A DNA stretch of 19,168 bases. Origin: Dehalococcoidia bacterium (GTDB taxonomy: Bacteria; Chloroflexota; Dehalococcoidia; SM23-28-2). The stretch is from positions 1 to 19,168 of the forward strand of contig JALHUG010000245.1 of NCBI GenBank assembly GCA_022866185.1, in the 5' to 3' direction. Every line of letters begins with the position of its first letter. Position 1 is the stretch's first letter. The notes beneath the pieces are model-generated. The model saw nothing but the letters and a program-made list of their open reading frames with translations. It had not been told where the DNA came from and made no database searches. The position numbers and the translations under genes are program-made. Positions 13,295 through 19,168 of the stretch are shown here, in pieces.

Positions 13295-14125
13295 GTGAGC
13301 CAGGTAGTTCCCTTGGTACGGCAGGAAAAGGATGACCAGGAGGCCAAGTATCTGTACTGCATCATCAAGTGCAGCCGCGAATGCACCTTCAACGGGGTAC
13401 AGGGGCTCGGCGACCACACTGACCCGGTGCATACGGTTGTCTTCCACGAGCTGGCGGCAGTGGTCAGCGATTCGCCCCACACGAAATATGAGATTACCCG
13501 AGCAAACATGATGGCTCATCAGAAGGTTATCGAGCGCGTGATGGACGATGGATTCACCGTCCTTCCTGTAAGATTTGGCACCGTTACCAAGAAGGGGACA
13601 GCCACGCCCGTGGAAGATATCCGGCATAGGCTCCTGGAAAACAGGTTCGATGAGCTTGAGAGCCTGCACGACCAGCTCAAGGACAAAGTTGAGCTAGGCC
13701 TCAAAGCCCTCTGGCGCGACGAGAAGGCCATCTTCGAGGAGATCGTCGCTGAGAATCCGACGGTACGCAAGCTCCGCGATTCCCTCATGCCCCTGATGGC
13801 TCGCGTGCCGGAGGCGACCCACTTCGATCGGTTGCGGGTGGGTGAGCTGGTGAGGGCGGCCCTCGACCGCAAGCGACGGACAGAGGCGAAGAGGGTCCTT
13901 TCCCCCATCCGCCCCATCGCCGAGCGGATTCGAGAGAACAAGATCATCATGGACAGGATGGTTCTCAACGCCGCCTTGCTGGTCGACAAGGATCAGGAGC
14001 AGGCCTGCGATGAGGTGGTGAGGAACCTCGACGAGGAACTGGGAGAGAGGATGGTCCTCAAGTACACGGGACCTATCCCGCCCTTCAACTTCTGCGAGAT
14101 CGTGGTGACCTGGGATGAGGAGTAG
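13295..14125 (+). CDS. GvpF/L-family gas vesicle protein (copy 2)
   Basis: The 276 residues have the GvpF/L hallmarks: AKYLYCIIKC near the N-terminus, AHQKVIERVMDDGFTVLPVR followed by FGT, the VELGLKALW helix, NAALLVDKDQE and the terminal TGPIPPFNFCEIVV. GvpF and GvpL are minor shell-associated proteins of two alpha/beta domains that contact GvpA and other accessory proteins. The start is GTG 13295, 13 bases after the previous stop; its ribosome site (GCGGTG) is poor, so the first 15 residues are uncertain. It overlaps the start of gvpG. Unlike copy 1 it has no J-domain. Confidence 0.92.
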   Translation: MSQVVPLVRQEKDDQEAKYLYCIIKCSRECTFNGVQGLGDHTDPVHTVVFHELAAVVSDSPHTKYEITRANMMAHQKVIERVMDDGFTVLPVRFGTVTKKGTATPVEDIRHRLLENRFDELESLHDQLKDKVELGLKALWRDEKAIFEEIVAENPTVRKLRDSLMPLMARVPEATHFDRLRVGELVRAALDRKRRTEAKRVLSPIRPIAERIRENKIIMDRMVLNAALLVDKDQEQACDEVVRNLDEELGERMVLKYTGPIPPFNFCEIVVTWDEE

Positions 14126-14432
14126 CTCTTTGCGCAAGCCGCTTCCAAGACGCAAGAGGCCGGCGTCCGCATCGACGGGCGGTGGCAGCCTCTTGCTGGA
14201 CGTGCTGACCATGCCCGTCTTCGGAGTTCCCAGGCTGGTTCACTGGCTCGCCAAGGAGATCGCCGAGGAGGTAGAGCGGCAGGAGCTGGACGAGGCCGGG
14301 CTTCAGGGGCAGCTCCTGGAGCTCCAGATGCGCCACGAGCTGGGCGAAATGGACGACGAGCAGTACACGACACAGGAGAAGGCTCTGCTCGATAGGCTGA
14401 GCCTCATTCGGCAAGTCAAGGAGCGGGGCTAG
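14115..14432 (+). CDS. gvpG: gas vesicle protein GvpG
   Basis: The core LLLDVLTMPVFGVPRLVHWL, then AKEIAEEVERQ and a short charged helix pair ending DEQYTTQEKALLDRL, is GvpG. GvpG is a small helical protein required for assembly and known to interact with GvpF/L. The first 24 residues (MRSSSLRKPLPRRKRPASAS onward) are a basic extension not usual in GvpG. ATG 14115 overlaps the end of gvpF/L copy 2 by 11 bases. A TTG at 14130 with GAGGAG seven bases upstream is an alternative start that would remove five residues. Both keep the operon tightly coupled. Confidence 0.92.
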   Translation: MRSSSLRKPLPRRKRPASASTGGGSLLLDVLTMPVFGVPRLVHWLAKEIAEEVERQELDEAGLQGQLLELQMRHELGEMDDEQYTTQEKALLDRLSLIRQVKERG

Positions 14433-14531
14433 AGACCCCGGACAGGGCAAGCCGACAAACCCTGAGCGTCCTGCTTCGCGGCGATGATAGGGAACGCCAA
14501 CGGCCGGACAGCCCGGAGCAAGGAGGGTGAC

Positions 14532-14801
14532 ATGGCCTTGAAGATGACAGACCTGGCGGAGCGGGCCAGGCAGCAGTTGGCCGAGATCACCGGCCTCAAG
14601 CCGGTGGCGGTCGTGGGCAGCTACAGGGACGCGGAGGGCTGGCACATCACCGTGGACATGCTGGAGATGGCTCGCCTGCCGGAGTCGACCGATATTCTCG
14701 GCACCTACCTGGTCTCATTGGACGAGGAAGGCGACTTGCTGGAGTTCGAGAAGAAGAGGTCCCGCCTCCGCAGCGAATCGTACGAGGAGGAGGGAGGGTA
14801 G
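14532..14801 (+). CDS. gvpO: gas vesicle protein GvpO
   Basis: The 89 residues match GvpO: the helix LAERARQQLAEITGLKPVAV, then GWHITVDMLEMARLPESTDI, LGTYLVSLDEEGDLLEFEKK and a final basic/acidic tail. GvpO is an essential accessory protein in haloarchaeal and actinobacterial clusters, possibly regulatory or in the GvpF/G complex. AGGAGGG five bases before ATG 14532 sets the start; the frame is open to 14484 but without a ribosome site. It follows gvpG after 99 bases that contain nothing I can identify. Confidence 0.93.
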   Translation: MALKMTDLAERARQQLAEITGLKPVAVVGSYRDAEGWHITVDMLEMARLPESTDILGTYLVSLDEEGDLLEFEKKRSRLRSESYEEEGG

Positions 14802-14872
14802 AACCCCAGATGTCGGAGTTCATTGCCGAGAGGCGCTTGAGCTTGACCGTATGAGGGGGAGAGGTCAGAGAA

Positions 14873-15259
14873 GTGAGCCCTAATGAGCTGAAGATCTTGA
14901 GGCTGGCTCACGAACTGAAGCTCGTGGACAAGGCGACCATCGCCCGCAAAATGGGCATTTCGACCGGCTACGCTCAGTGTCTGCTGAACTTCTTGATCAG
15001 GCACGACTGCTTAGAGCCGGTATCTCTCCCGAGTAAAAACGCCTATGTGTTGACGGAAGAGGGTTGGCTTTGCTTCCTCGAAAGTCTGCTTCAGCTTCGG
15101 GCGCAGCTCCAGAGGAAGATAGACTGGCTGACCGAGCAGAGGGACAAGGTGAACGAGAAGATAGCGAAGCTCAGCGCTGGGAAATCGGATGAAACAGAGG
15201 CAGCGGAGGTGGGAGGCCCAGGCACAGACGGCGGATGTAGCAGCGTTGAAGTGTGGTAA
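14873..15259 (+). CDS. winged-helix DNA-binding protein with coiled coil
   Basis: The 128 residues begin with a winged helix (about 3-63): LKILRLAHELKLVDKATIAR, KMGISTGYAQCLLNFLIRHD and a wing ending AYVLTEEG. This resembles MarR/ArsR-like transcription factors. A coiled coil (about 66-102, LESLLQLRAQLQRKIDWLTE onward) probably mediates dimerisation. The last 25 residues are glycine-rich and unstructured. The start is GTG 14873 after GGGGGAGAGG. Its place inside the cluster, between gvpO and a gvpF/L gene, suggests a local regulator. A structural use of the fold cannot be excluded, since the GvpC-like protein also carries a winged helix. Confidence 0.78.
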   Translation: MSPNELKILRLAHELKLVDKATIARKMGISTGYAQCLLNFLIRHDCLEPVSLPSKNAYVLTEEGWLCFLESLLQLRAQLQRKIDWLTEQRDKVNEKIAKLSAGKSDETEAAEVGGPGTDGGCSSVEVW

Positions 15260-15388
15260 TAGCTCGATCTTGAGGCACTGCCCTTGGAGCCAGCCATGGG
15301 AGTAAGGCGGGCATCTGGAGCTGGCTACCCAGGGCGAGAGGCGTTAGATGGTCAGCCTGGGTTCCCTGGAGAGCGCGGACGCTGAAAG

Positions 15389-16141
15389 ATGACGGAAGAA
15401 GGCAAGTATCTCTACTGCCTGATGGAGGGCAACGACACCAGGAACTTCGGCCCCATAGGCATCGGCGGGCGCGACGATGAGGTTACGACCATTTCCTATC
15501 AGGGGCTCAGTGCGGTCATAAGCAGCGTGTCCCTGAACAAGTACGTGGTCAGCAGAGAAACCATGACTAGGCACGAAAGAGTCATCGAGGAGGTAATGAA
15601 GGACTGCGCGGTCCTTCCAGTAAGGTTCTACACCGTCGCTCCCACCGTCGATGAGATTCGCAGTCTCCTCAAGAGGAGGTATGCCGAATTCAGGAATCTT
15701 CTCAGGTACCTGGACAACAGAGTGGAGCTCGGCTTGAAAGCTCTCTGGAAAGATATGGAGGCAGTCTTTCGGGAACTGGCCGAGGAGGACGGGGAAGTCA
15801 GGGCTCTGCAAGAGAAGATAAGAGGAGCCTCTGCCAGGGAAGTGGACGCCGCCAAGAGAGCACTGGCCTCTAGGATGAAGCGGCTGGTGGAGGAGAAGAA
15901 GGCTCAGGAAGGAGAAGACCTGGTCGCTCCCCTTCGCAGGATATCCGTCGATGTGCGGCTGAACAAGACGCGTGGTGACGACATGATGTGCAACGCCGCC
16001 TTCTTGGTAGACAAGCGCTGGGAGAGGGAGTTCGACGCTCGGGTGGACCAATTGACAGCGGCGCATGCCGACAGGGTCAAGTTCATCTATGTCGGGCCAG
16101 CTCCGCCCTACAGCTTCGTCAACGTAGTGGTGAAGGAATGA
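15389..16141 (+). CDS. GvpF/L-family gas vesicle protein (copy 3)
   Basis: The 250 residues show the family marks: GKYLYCLMEG, RHERVIEEVMKDCAVLPVRF, VELGLKALWKDMEAVFREL, NAAFLVDKRWE and the closing VGPAPPYSFVNVVV. It is the shortest and most typical of the four GvpF/L paralogues, and its GFGPIGIGG-like segment (FGPIGIGGRDDEV) is shared with copy 4. ATG 15389 has only a weak ribosome site (GCGGACGCTGAAAG). The preceding 129 bases hold no gene; AGCCAGC and GCTGGCT there could pair weakly. It starts the last block of the cluster, followed by a GvpA-family gene. Confidence 0.93.
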   Translation: MTEEGKYLYCLMEGNDTRNFGPIGIGGRDDEVTTISYQGLSAVISSVSLNKYVVSRETMTRHERVIEEVMKDCAVLPVRFYTVAPTVDEIRSLLKRRYAEFRNLLRYLDNRVELGLKALWKDMEAVFRELAEEDGEVRALQEKIRGASAREVDAAKRALASRMKRLVEEKKAQEGEDLVAPLRRISVDVRLNKTRGDDMMCNAAFLVDKRWEREFDARVDQLTAAHADRVKFIYVGPAPPYSFVNVVVKE

Positions 16142-16235
16142 ATTTGCCTCTGCGCGAGGAACCATGGGAATACGACCGAAGGAAGAGGCTGCCGAGGAAC
16201 GAGCAAGGAACGAAGCTGGAAGGAAGTGAGCGCTG

Positions 16236-16592
16236 ATGGCCCTGGACGCGGAGAGATACACCGACGGCGGAGGCCTGGCGGACGTGGTAGACAGGATATT
16301 GGACAAGGGGCTGGTTATCAACGCCGACATCATGGTGTCGGTCTCCGGGGTTGAGCTGCTCGGCGTGAGAATAAGGGCGGCCCTGGCATCGTTCGAGACG
16401 GCGGCGAGATACGGCCTGGAGTTTCCCTCGGGGACCAATCTGGAAACGCCCGCCTGGCAGGAGGCGGTGGTGGCCAAAGAGAACTGCCCCCAATGTGAGA
16501 AGAGGGTTCCTACGGAAGATCTCCTGGCCAGCGGCTGTCCCTGGTGCGGCTGGATAAGCGCCAGGGCCAGCGCCATCCCACCGGCAACTTAG
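16236..16592 (+). CDS. GvpA-family (GvpJ-like) protein with C-terminal zinc ribbon
   Basis: Residues about 13-62 are GvpA-family: GLADVVDRILDKGLVINADI, MVSVSGVELLGVRIRAALAS and FETAARYGL. The variant NADIMVSVSGVELLGVRIRA is what minor paralogues (GvpJ/GvpM/GvpS type) show, not the shell protein. Minor paralogues are thought to help nucleate the conical ends. The C-terminal 45 residues carry CPQC (84-87) and CPWC (101-104), spaced like a zinc ribbon or rubredoxin-type knuckle. I do not know this on ordinary GvpJ proteins. AAGGAAG lies about 12 bases before the ATG. The protein has 118 residues against about 70 for bare GvpA. It precedes the coiled-coil GvpH gene by 17 bases. Confidence 0.9.
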   Translation: MALDAERYTDGGGLADVVDRILDKGLVINADIMVSVSGVELLGVRIRAALASFETAARYGLEFPSGTNLETPAWQEAVVAKENCPQCEKRVPTEDLLASGCPWCGWISARASAIPPAT

Positions 16593-16609
16593 TAGGGAAG
16601 GTGAAGGCG

Positions 16610-17296
16610 ATGGAGGGTGCGAGCGGAAAGAGGGGCGGCGGCGATAGGCAGAGAACGGCCGAGAGCAAGACGGCGGCCGAGAAGAAGATCGCCGACCAGG
16701 AGGAAAGGATAAGGGAACTCCAGGAGAAGATTAGAAGGCTGGAGGCGGCGACAGCGGAGGAAGAGTCCGAAGGCAGCGCCGAAGGGACGGCTGCCAGCGT
16801 ACTCGGCCAGCTCGGCGGCATGTTCCCCGGCCTCGACAGGCTCATTCAGGGTCTAGAGAAATCAGAGGCCTTCCGGGAGAGGCTGCACGCTATCGACGCG
16901 GAGCTCGAAGCCAGGCTGAGGAGCGAGCCGCTGAAGCGAGCAGAAGAAGGGGATAGGTGGCCCTCATTTCAAACCCGCTCTTCCGGAAGAACCGTTGGGA
17001 GGAGGCCTCCCCCAGGAAAGCGCCGGGCACCCATGGTAGAGCAGGAGGGAATCGTTCCGAAGGAGCCGCCGGTCGATGTCTTTGATGAGGAAACGCACCT
17101 CAAGGTAGTTGCCGAACTGCCCGGCATTGAGGAGGAAGACGTAGAGATAGAGCTGAATGGCACTCGGCTTGTCATATCGGCCAATACACCCGCCCACGGA
17201 TGTCACAGAGAAATAGTCTTGCCCTGTGCCCCTCAAGGGAAGGTGGAAAGACTGTACCGAAATGGCATCCTAGAGCTCACATTGTGGAAAGAGTAG
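16610..17296 (+). CDS. GvpH-type Hsp20 protein with N-terminal coiled coil
   Basis: The 228 residues fall into a basic start, a coiled coil (about 20-50, AAEKKIADQEERIRELQEKI onward), a GvpH-like helical segment (about 62-104, VLGQLGGMFPGLDRLIQGLE; compare IGLGGIFKGLGDFINLVSEM in the 3711 gene), a basic proline-rich linker (118-142), and an alpha-crystallin domain (about 150-228) with EPPVDVFDEET, VVAELPGIEEEDV and NGILELTLWKE. It is a holdase-type accessory protein. ATG 16610 follows AGGGAAGG; the frame continues up to 16544 inside the previous gene without a better start. With the genes at 33 and 3711 this makes three GvpH-type paralogues sharing the P-x-[VI]-DVFDE block but differing in the N-terminus. 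Confidence 0.9.
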   Translation: MEGASGKRGGGDRQRTAESKTAAEKKIADQEERIRELQEKIRRLEAATAEEESEGSAEGTAASVLGQLGGMFPGLDRLIQGLEKSEAFRERLHAIDAELEARLRSEPLKRAEEGDRWPSFQTRSSGRTVGRRPPPGKRRAPMVEQEGIVPKEPPVDVFDEETHLKVVAELPGIEEEDVEIELNGTRLVISANTPAHGCHREIVLPCAPQGKVERLYRNGILELTLWKE

Positions 17297-17309
17297 TCCG
17301 TCCCGAGCC

Positions 17310-17651
17310 ATGGTAGTCGATATCGATGAGAAGAACCTGAAGCACGGTGTGCTGGGATTGGTCATCGCCCTGGTGGAAATAATCAGGGATGCCCTCAAGC
17401 TTCAGGCAATCAAACGTATGGAAGGGGGCAGCCTCACTGAAGAGGAGATGGAGAGGCTGGGAGAGGCCCTCATGGACCTGGATGCGGCCATCGACGAGAT
17501 AAAGGAGGAGCAGGGAATCAGCGAGTCAGTGAAATCGGTGCGGGATGGCTTGGACGACATCGTGGACGATGTTATCAGTAGGTTCATAAACCCTGAGGAG
17601 TGGCAGAAAGAACCTGAACCAGAGGGAAGGGCGACGCATGCAGCACGGTGA
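17310..17651 (+). CDS. gvpK: gas vesicle protein GvpK
   Basis: The 113 residues match GvpK. They start MVVDIDEKNLKHGVLGLVIA, followed by LVEIIRDALKLQAIKRMEGG, SLTEEEMERLGEALMDLDAA and IDEIKEEQGI. GvpK is a helical accessory protein essential for vesicle formation in several hosts. Its last 30 residues (PEEWQKEPEPEG onward) are a polar tail. The ATG has no strong ribosome site but lies 13 bases after the GvpH-type stop, so coupling is likely. Its end overlaps the next gvpF/L start by 14 bases. Confidence 0.95.
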   Translation: MVVDIDEKNLKHGVLGLVIALVEIIRDALKLQAIKRMEGGSLTEEEMERLGEALMDLDAAIDEIKEEQGISESVKSVRDGLDDIVDDVISRFINPEEWQKEPEPEGRATHAAR

Positions 17652-18468
17652 GAACATTCGAGTCGCCCCGCCGGATGAAGGTGAGGCCACGACCAAGGTG
17701 GAGGGACGATACCTCTACTGCGTTGCTGATAGCGGTGAGAAGGTGAGCTTGGGCCCTATTGGAATCAATGGCCACGAGGTCTATACCGTCCCCTACAAGG
17801 ACGTCTGCGCGGTAGTGCATGACTGCCCCGCTGAGCCCTACCAGTCGTCCCATGGGGAGGTGGTCAAAGCCTGGATGATAGCGCATCAGCGGGTGGTGGA
17901 CAAGGCTTGGGAGAAGTGGGGAACGGTGCTGCCTCTGGGCTTCGACACCATCATCAGGGATCAGGGGGGCAGCGACCCCCCAGAGAGCGTGGAGGCTTGG
18001 CTCGCGGCGGACCACGAGAGCCTCAAGCGCAAGATGGAGGCGGTGAGAGGCAAGGCAGAGTATGGGGTGCAGGTCTCTTGGCAGCCCCGGGTTATCGCTC
18101 GGCACATCGCTGAAACGAGTGCCGAGATCGGCCGGCTAGAGGAAGACATCAAGTCGAAGTCAAGAGGTCTGGCATACATGTACAGGCAAAGGCTCGAGAA
18201 CGCCCTGAAAAGGGAGCTGGAAGCCAAAGCGGATCAGTGCTTTAGGGATTTCTACAGTCGAATCAAGAAGCACGTTTGCGACCTTAGGGTGGAGAAGACC
18301 AAAGGGACCGACGACGACAGGCAGATGATCATGAATCTATCGTGCCTGGTCGACGGAGACAAATCGACGGACTTAGGGGAGGAACTGGAGGGCATCGACA
18401 AGATGGAAGGGTTCTCGGTTCGTTTCACCGGGCCGTGGCCGCCCTACAGCTTCGTTGGCGCTTCATAG
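17638..18468 (+). CDS. GvpF/L-family gas vesicle protein (copy 4, GvpL-like)
   Basis: The 276 residues keep the frame of the family: GRYLYCVADSGEK, LGPIGINGHEVYTVPYKDVC, a central long charged helix region, NLSCLVDGDK and TGPWPPYSFVGAS. It is the most divergent copy. The usual VLPVRFGT is replaced by VLPLGFDT, and the protein ends just after the PPYSF motif without the final strand. A 20-residue N-terminal extension precedes the first strand. ATG 17638 overlaps gvpK by 14 bases, with GGAAGGGCGACGC before it. Order gvpK, gvpL-like, gvpJ-like is common in gas vesicle clusters. Confidence 0.9.
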   Translation: MQHGENIRVAPPDEGEATTKVEGRYLYCVADSGEKVSLGPIGINGHEVYTVPYKDVCAVVHDCPAEPYQSSHGEVVKAWMIAHQRVVDKAWEKWGTVLPLGFDTIIRDQGGSDPPESVEAWLAADHESLKRKMEAVRGKAEYGVQVSWQPRVIARHIAETSAEIGRLEEDIKSKSRGLAYMYRQRLENALKRELEAKADQCFRDFYSRIKKHVCDLRVEKTKGTDDDRQMIMNLSCLVDGDKSTDLGEELEGIDKMEGFSVRFTGPWPPYSFVGAS

Positions 18469-18482
18469 CAGAGAGGCAGTTA

Positions 18483-18776
18483 ATGGAACCGACCCGCGAT
18501 TCCCACGCGACTCTGGTCGATCTCCTCGATAGGATCCTGGACAAAGGCCTGGTGATCTACGCAGACATCATTGTCTCTGTCGCTGGCATCCCGTTGATCG
18601 GCGTCAACCTGAGAGCTGCCCTGGCTGGAATGGAGACGATGCTCAAGTACGGCGTGATGCAAGAGTGGGACGAGCGCATCCGCGCCTGGGAGCGAGAGAA
18701 GAGAGGGGAAAAGGCAATGTCCATGGTTTCGGGCGATGGTGACGGCCCAGTGGACGCAACTGCTTTTGCCGGTTGA
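18483..18776 (+). CDS. GvpA-family minor protein (GvpJ/GvpM-like)
   Basis: The 97 residues contain a GvpA-family core (about 8-60): HATLVDLLDRILDKGLVIYA, DIIVSVAGIPLIGVNLRAAL and MLKYGVMQEWDE. The YADIIVSVAGIPLIGVNLRA variant marks a GvpJ/GvpM-type minor protein rather than the shell GvpA. The C-terminal 35 residues form a charged helix (RIRAWEREKRGEK) and a polar tail, without the zinc ribbon of the 16236 paralogue. The start is ATG 18483 after GAGAGGCAG, 14 bases downstream of the gvpF/L stop. A longer upstream frame is a shadow of that gene. It is followed 11 bases later by dnaK. Confidence 0.93.
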   Translation: MEPTRDSHATLVDLLDRILDKGLVIYADIIVSVAGIPLIGVNLRAALAGMETMLKYGVMQEWDERIRAWEREKRGEKAMSMVSGDGDGPVDATAFAG

Positions 18777-18787
18777 GGAAAGCATTT

Positions 18788-19168
18788 ATGCCAAAGGCGG
18801 TCGGTATCGATCTCGGAACCACGTACTCGATTGTGGCCTGTCTAGAGGGCGGCCGACCAGTGATCATACCTAACGCCGAGGGCGACCGTCTGACGCCGTC
18901 GGTGGTCGGCTTTCTCAGAGATGGAAAGCGCTTGGTGGGCCAACTCGCCAGACTACAGGCTGTCGCCAACCCCGACGGCACCATCTTCTCCATAAAGAGG
19001 CACATGGGGCGGCGAGCCTACTTGGACCTGGATAGCCTGGGCGACGACCGGGAGATCATTCGCCAGGTCAAGAGGCGCATGGGGTCTGACTATTGGGTCA
19101 GGATCGGCGATAAGGAATATGCGCCCGAGGAGATCTCAGCGCTGATTCTGCAAAAGGTCAAGGCCGAC
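18788..19168 (+). CDS. dnaK: DnaK/Hsp70 chaperone, N-terminal part, cut by the window edge
   Basis: The 127 visible residues are the start of an Hsp70 ATPase domain. They include VGIDLGTTYSIVACLEGG (phosphate-1 loop), IIPNAEGDRLTPSVVGFLRD, LVGQLARLQAVANPDGTIFS with IKRHMGR, and YAPEEISALILQKVKAD. Hsp70 binds exposed hydrophobic segments in ATP-driven cycles stimulated by J-domain proteins. GAGGAAAG lies about 6 bases before the ATG, and the start is only 11 bases after the GvpJ-like stop, so it belongs to the gas vesicle operon rather than to a heat-shock locus. The sequence VGQLARLQAVANP deviates from the housekeeping VGxxAKxQAVxNP pattern only mildly. Whether it is a dedicated paralogue needs the rest of the gene and the genome. 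Confidence 0.95.
   Translation, partial: MPKAVGIDLGTTYSIVACLEGGRPVIIPNAEGDRLTPSVVGFLRDGKRLVGQLARLQAVANPDGTIFSIKRHMGRRAYLDLDSLGDDREIIRQVKRRMGSDYWVRIGDKEYAPEEISALILQKVKAD

Noticed and set aside
16164..16229. 21-codon frame (MGIRPKEEAAEERARNEAGR) before the GvpJ-like gene
   Set aside because: GAGGAACC precedes it and it could be a leader peptide, but it is too short and polar to support without conservation.
15344..16576. 410-residue minus-strand open frame opposite gvpF/L copy 3 and the GvpJ-like gene
   Set aside because: Antisense shadow of two recognisable genes.

Overview
The window is most of a gas-vesicle gene cluster from a GC-rich prokaryote, almost certainly a bacterium. The starts carry strong AGGAGG-type ribosome sites, there is a NarL-type two-component pair, and a bacterial-type DnaK runs off the right edge. 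A Chloroflexota-like lineage fits the mix of a CDC48-type ATPase with several GvpF and GvpH paralogues. That placement is a guess; no rRNA or other phylogenetic marker is present.

Layout. (1) 1-5117: an Hsp20/GvpH-type gene cut by the left edge (+), then a minus-strand run reading 5117 to 341: an unknown protein with an AbrB-like N-terminus, GvpH, a putative HEHAH zinc metallopeptidase, and a CDC48/VAT-type double-AAA ATPase whose start overlaps the peptidase gene. (2) 5118-5480: a divergent control region with a branched palindromic element. (3) 5481-7284: a soluble GAF histidine kinase and a NarL/FixJ response regulator. (4) 7645-8836: gvpA, a large nested inverted repeat, then a GvpC-like protein of 25-residue repeats ending in a winged-helix domain. 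(5) 9117-14801: a six-motif CxxCxGxG zinc protein, gvpN, an unlisted 53-residue AbrB protein (10576-10737), a coiled-coil protein, a second CxxCxGxG protein, a basic unknown protein, a GvpF/L fused to a DnaJ J-domain, a second gvpF/L, gvpG and gvpO. (6) 14873-19168: a winged-helix/coiled-coil protein, a third gvpF/L, a GvpA-family protein with a C-terminal zinc ribbon, a third GvpH with a coiled coil, gvpK, a fourth gvpF/L, a second GvpJ-like GvpA paralogue, and the start of dnaK.

How the parts may work together. The usual assembly set (A, F/L, G, J-like, K, N, O) is present. Around it sits an unusually full protein-quality-control kit. DnaK is encoded next to the cluster, while the two hallmark parts of DnaJ are split over different proteins: a J-domain on GvpF/L, and zinc CxxCxGxG domains as two free-standing proteins. 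Three Hsp20/GvpH paralogues, a CDC48-type unfoldase and a putative protease complete it. My main inference is a dedicated, distributed Hsp70 system that handles the aggregation-prone GvpA. Control probably involves the kinase/regulator pair, the AbrB-type protein(s) and the winged-helix protein.

The gene-free stretches are rich in short GC palindromes sharing a CCGCC-N3-GGCGG core, several arranged as multi-branched folds. One such element lies inside the 3' end of a coding gene.
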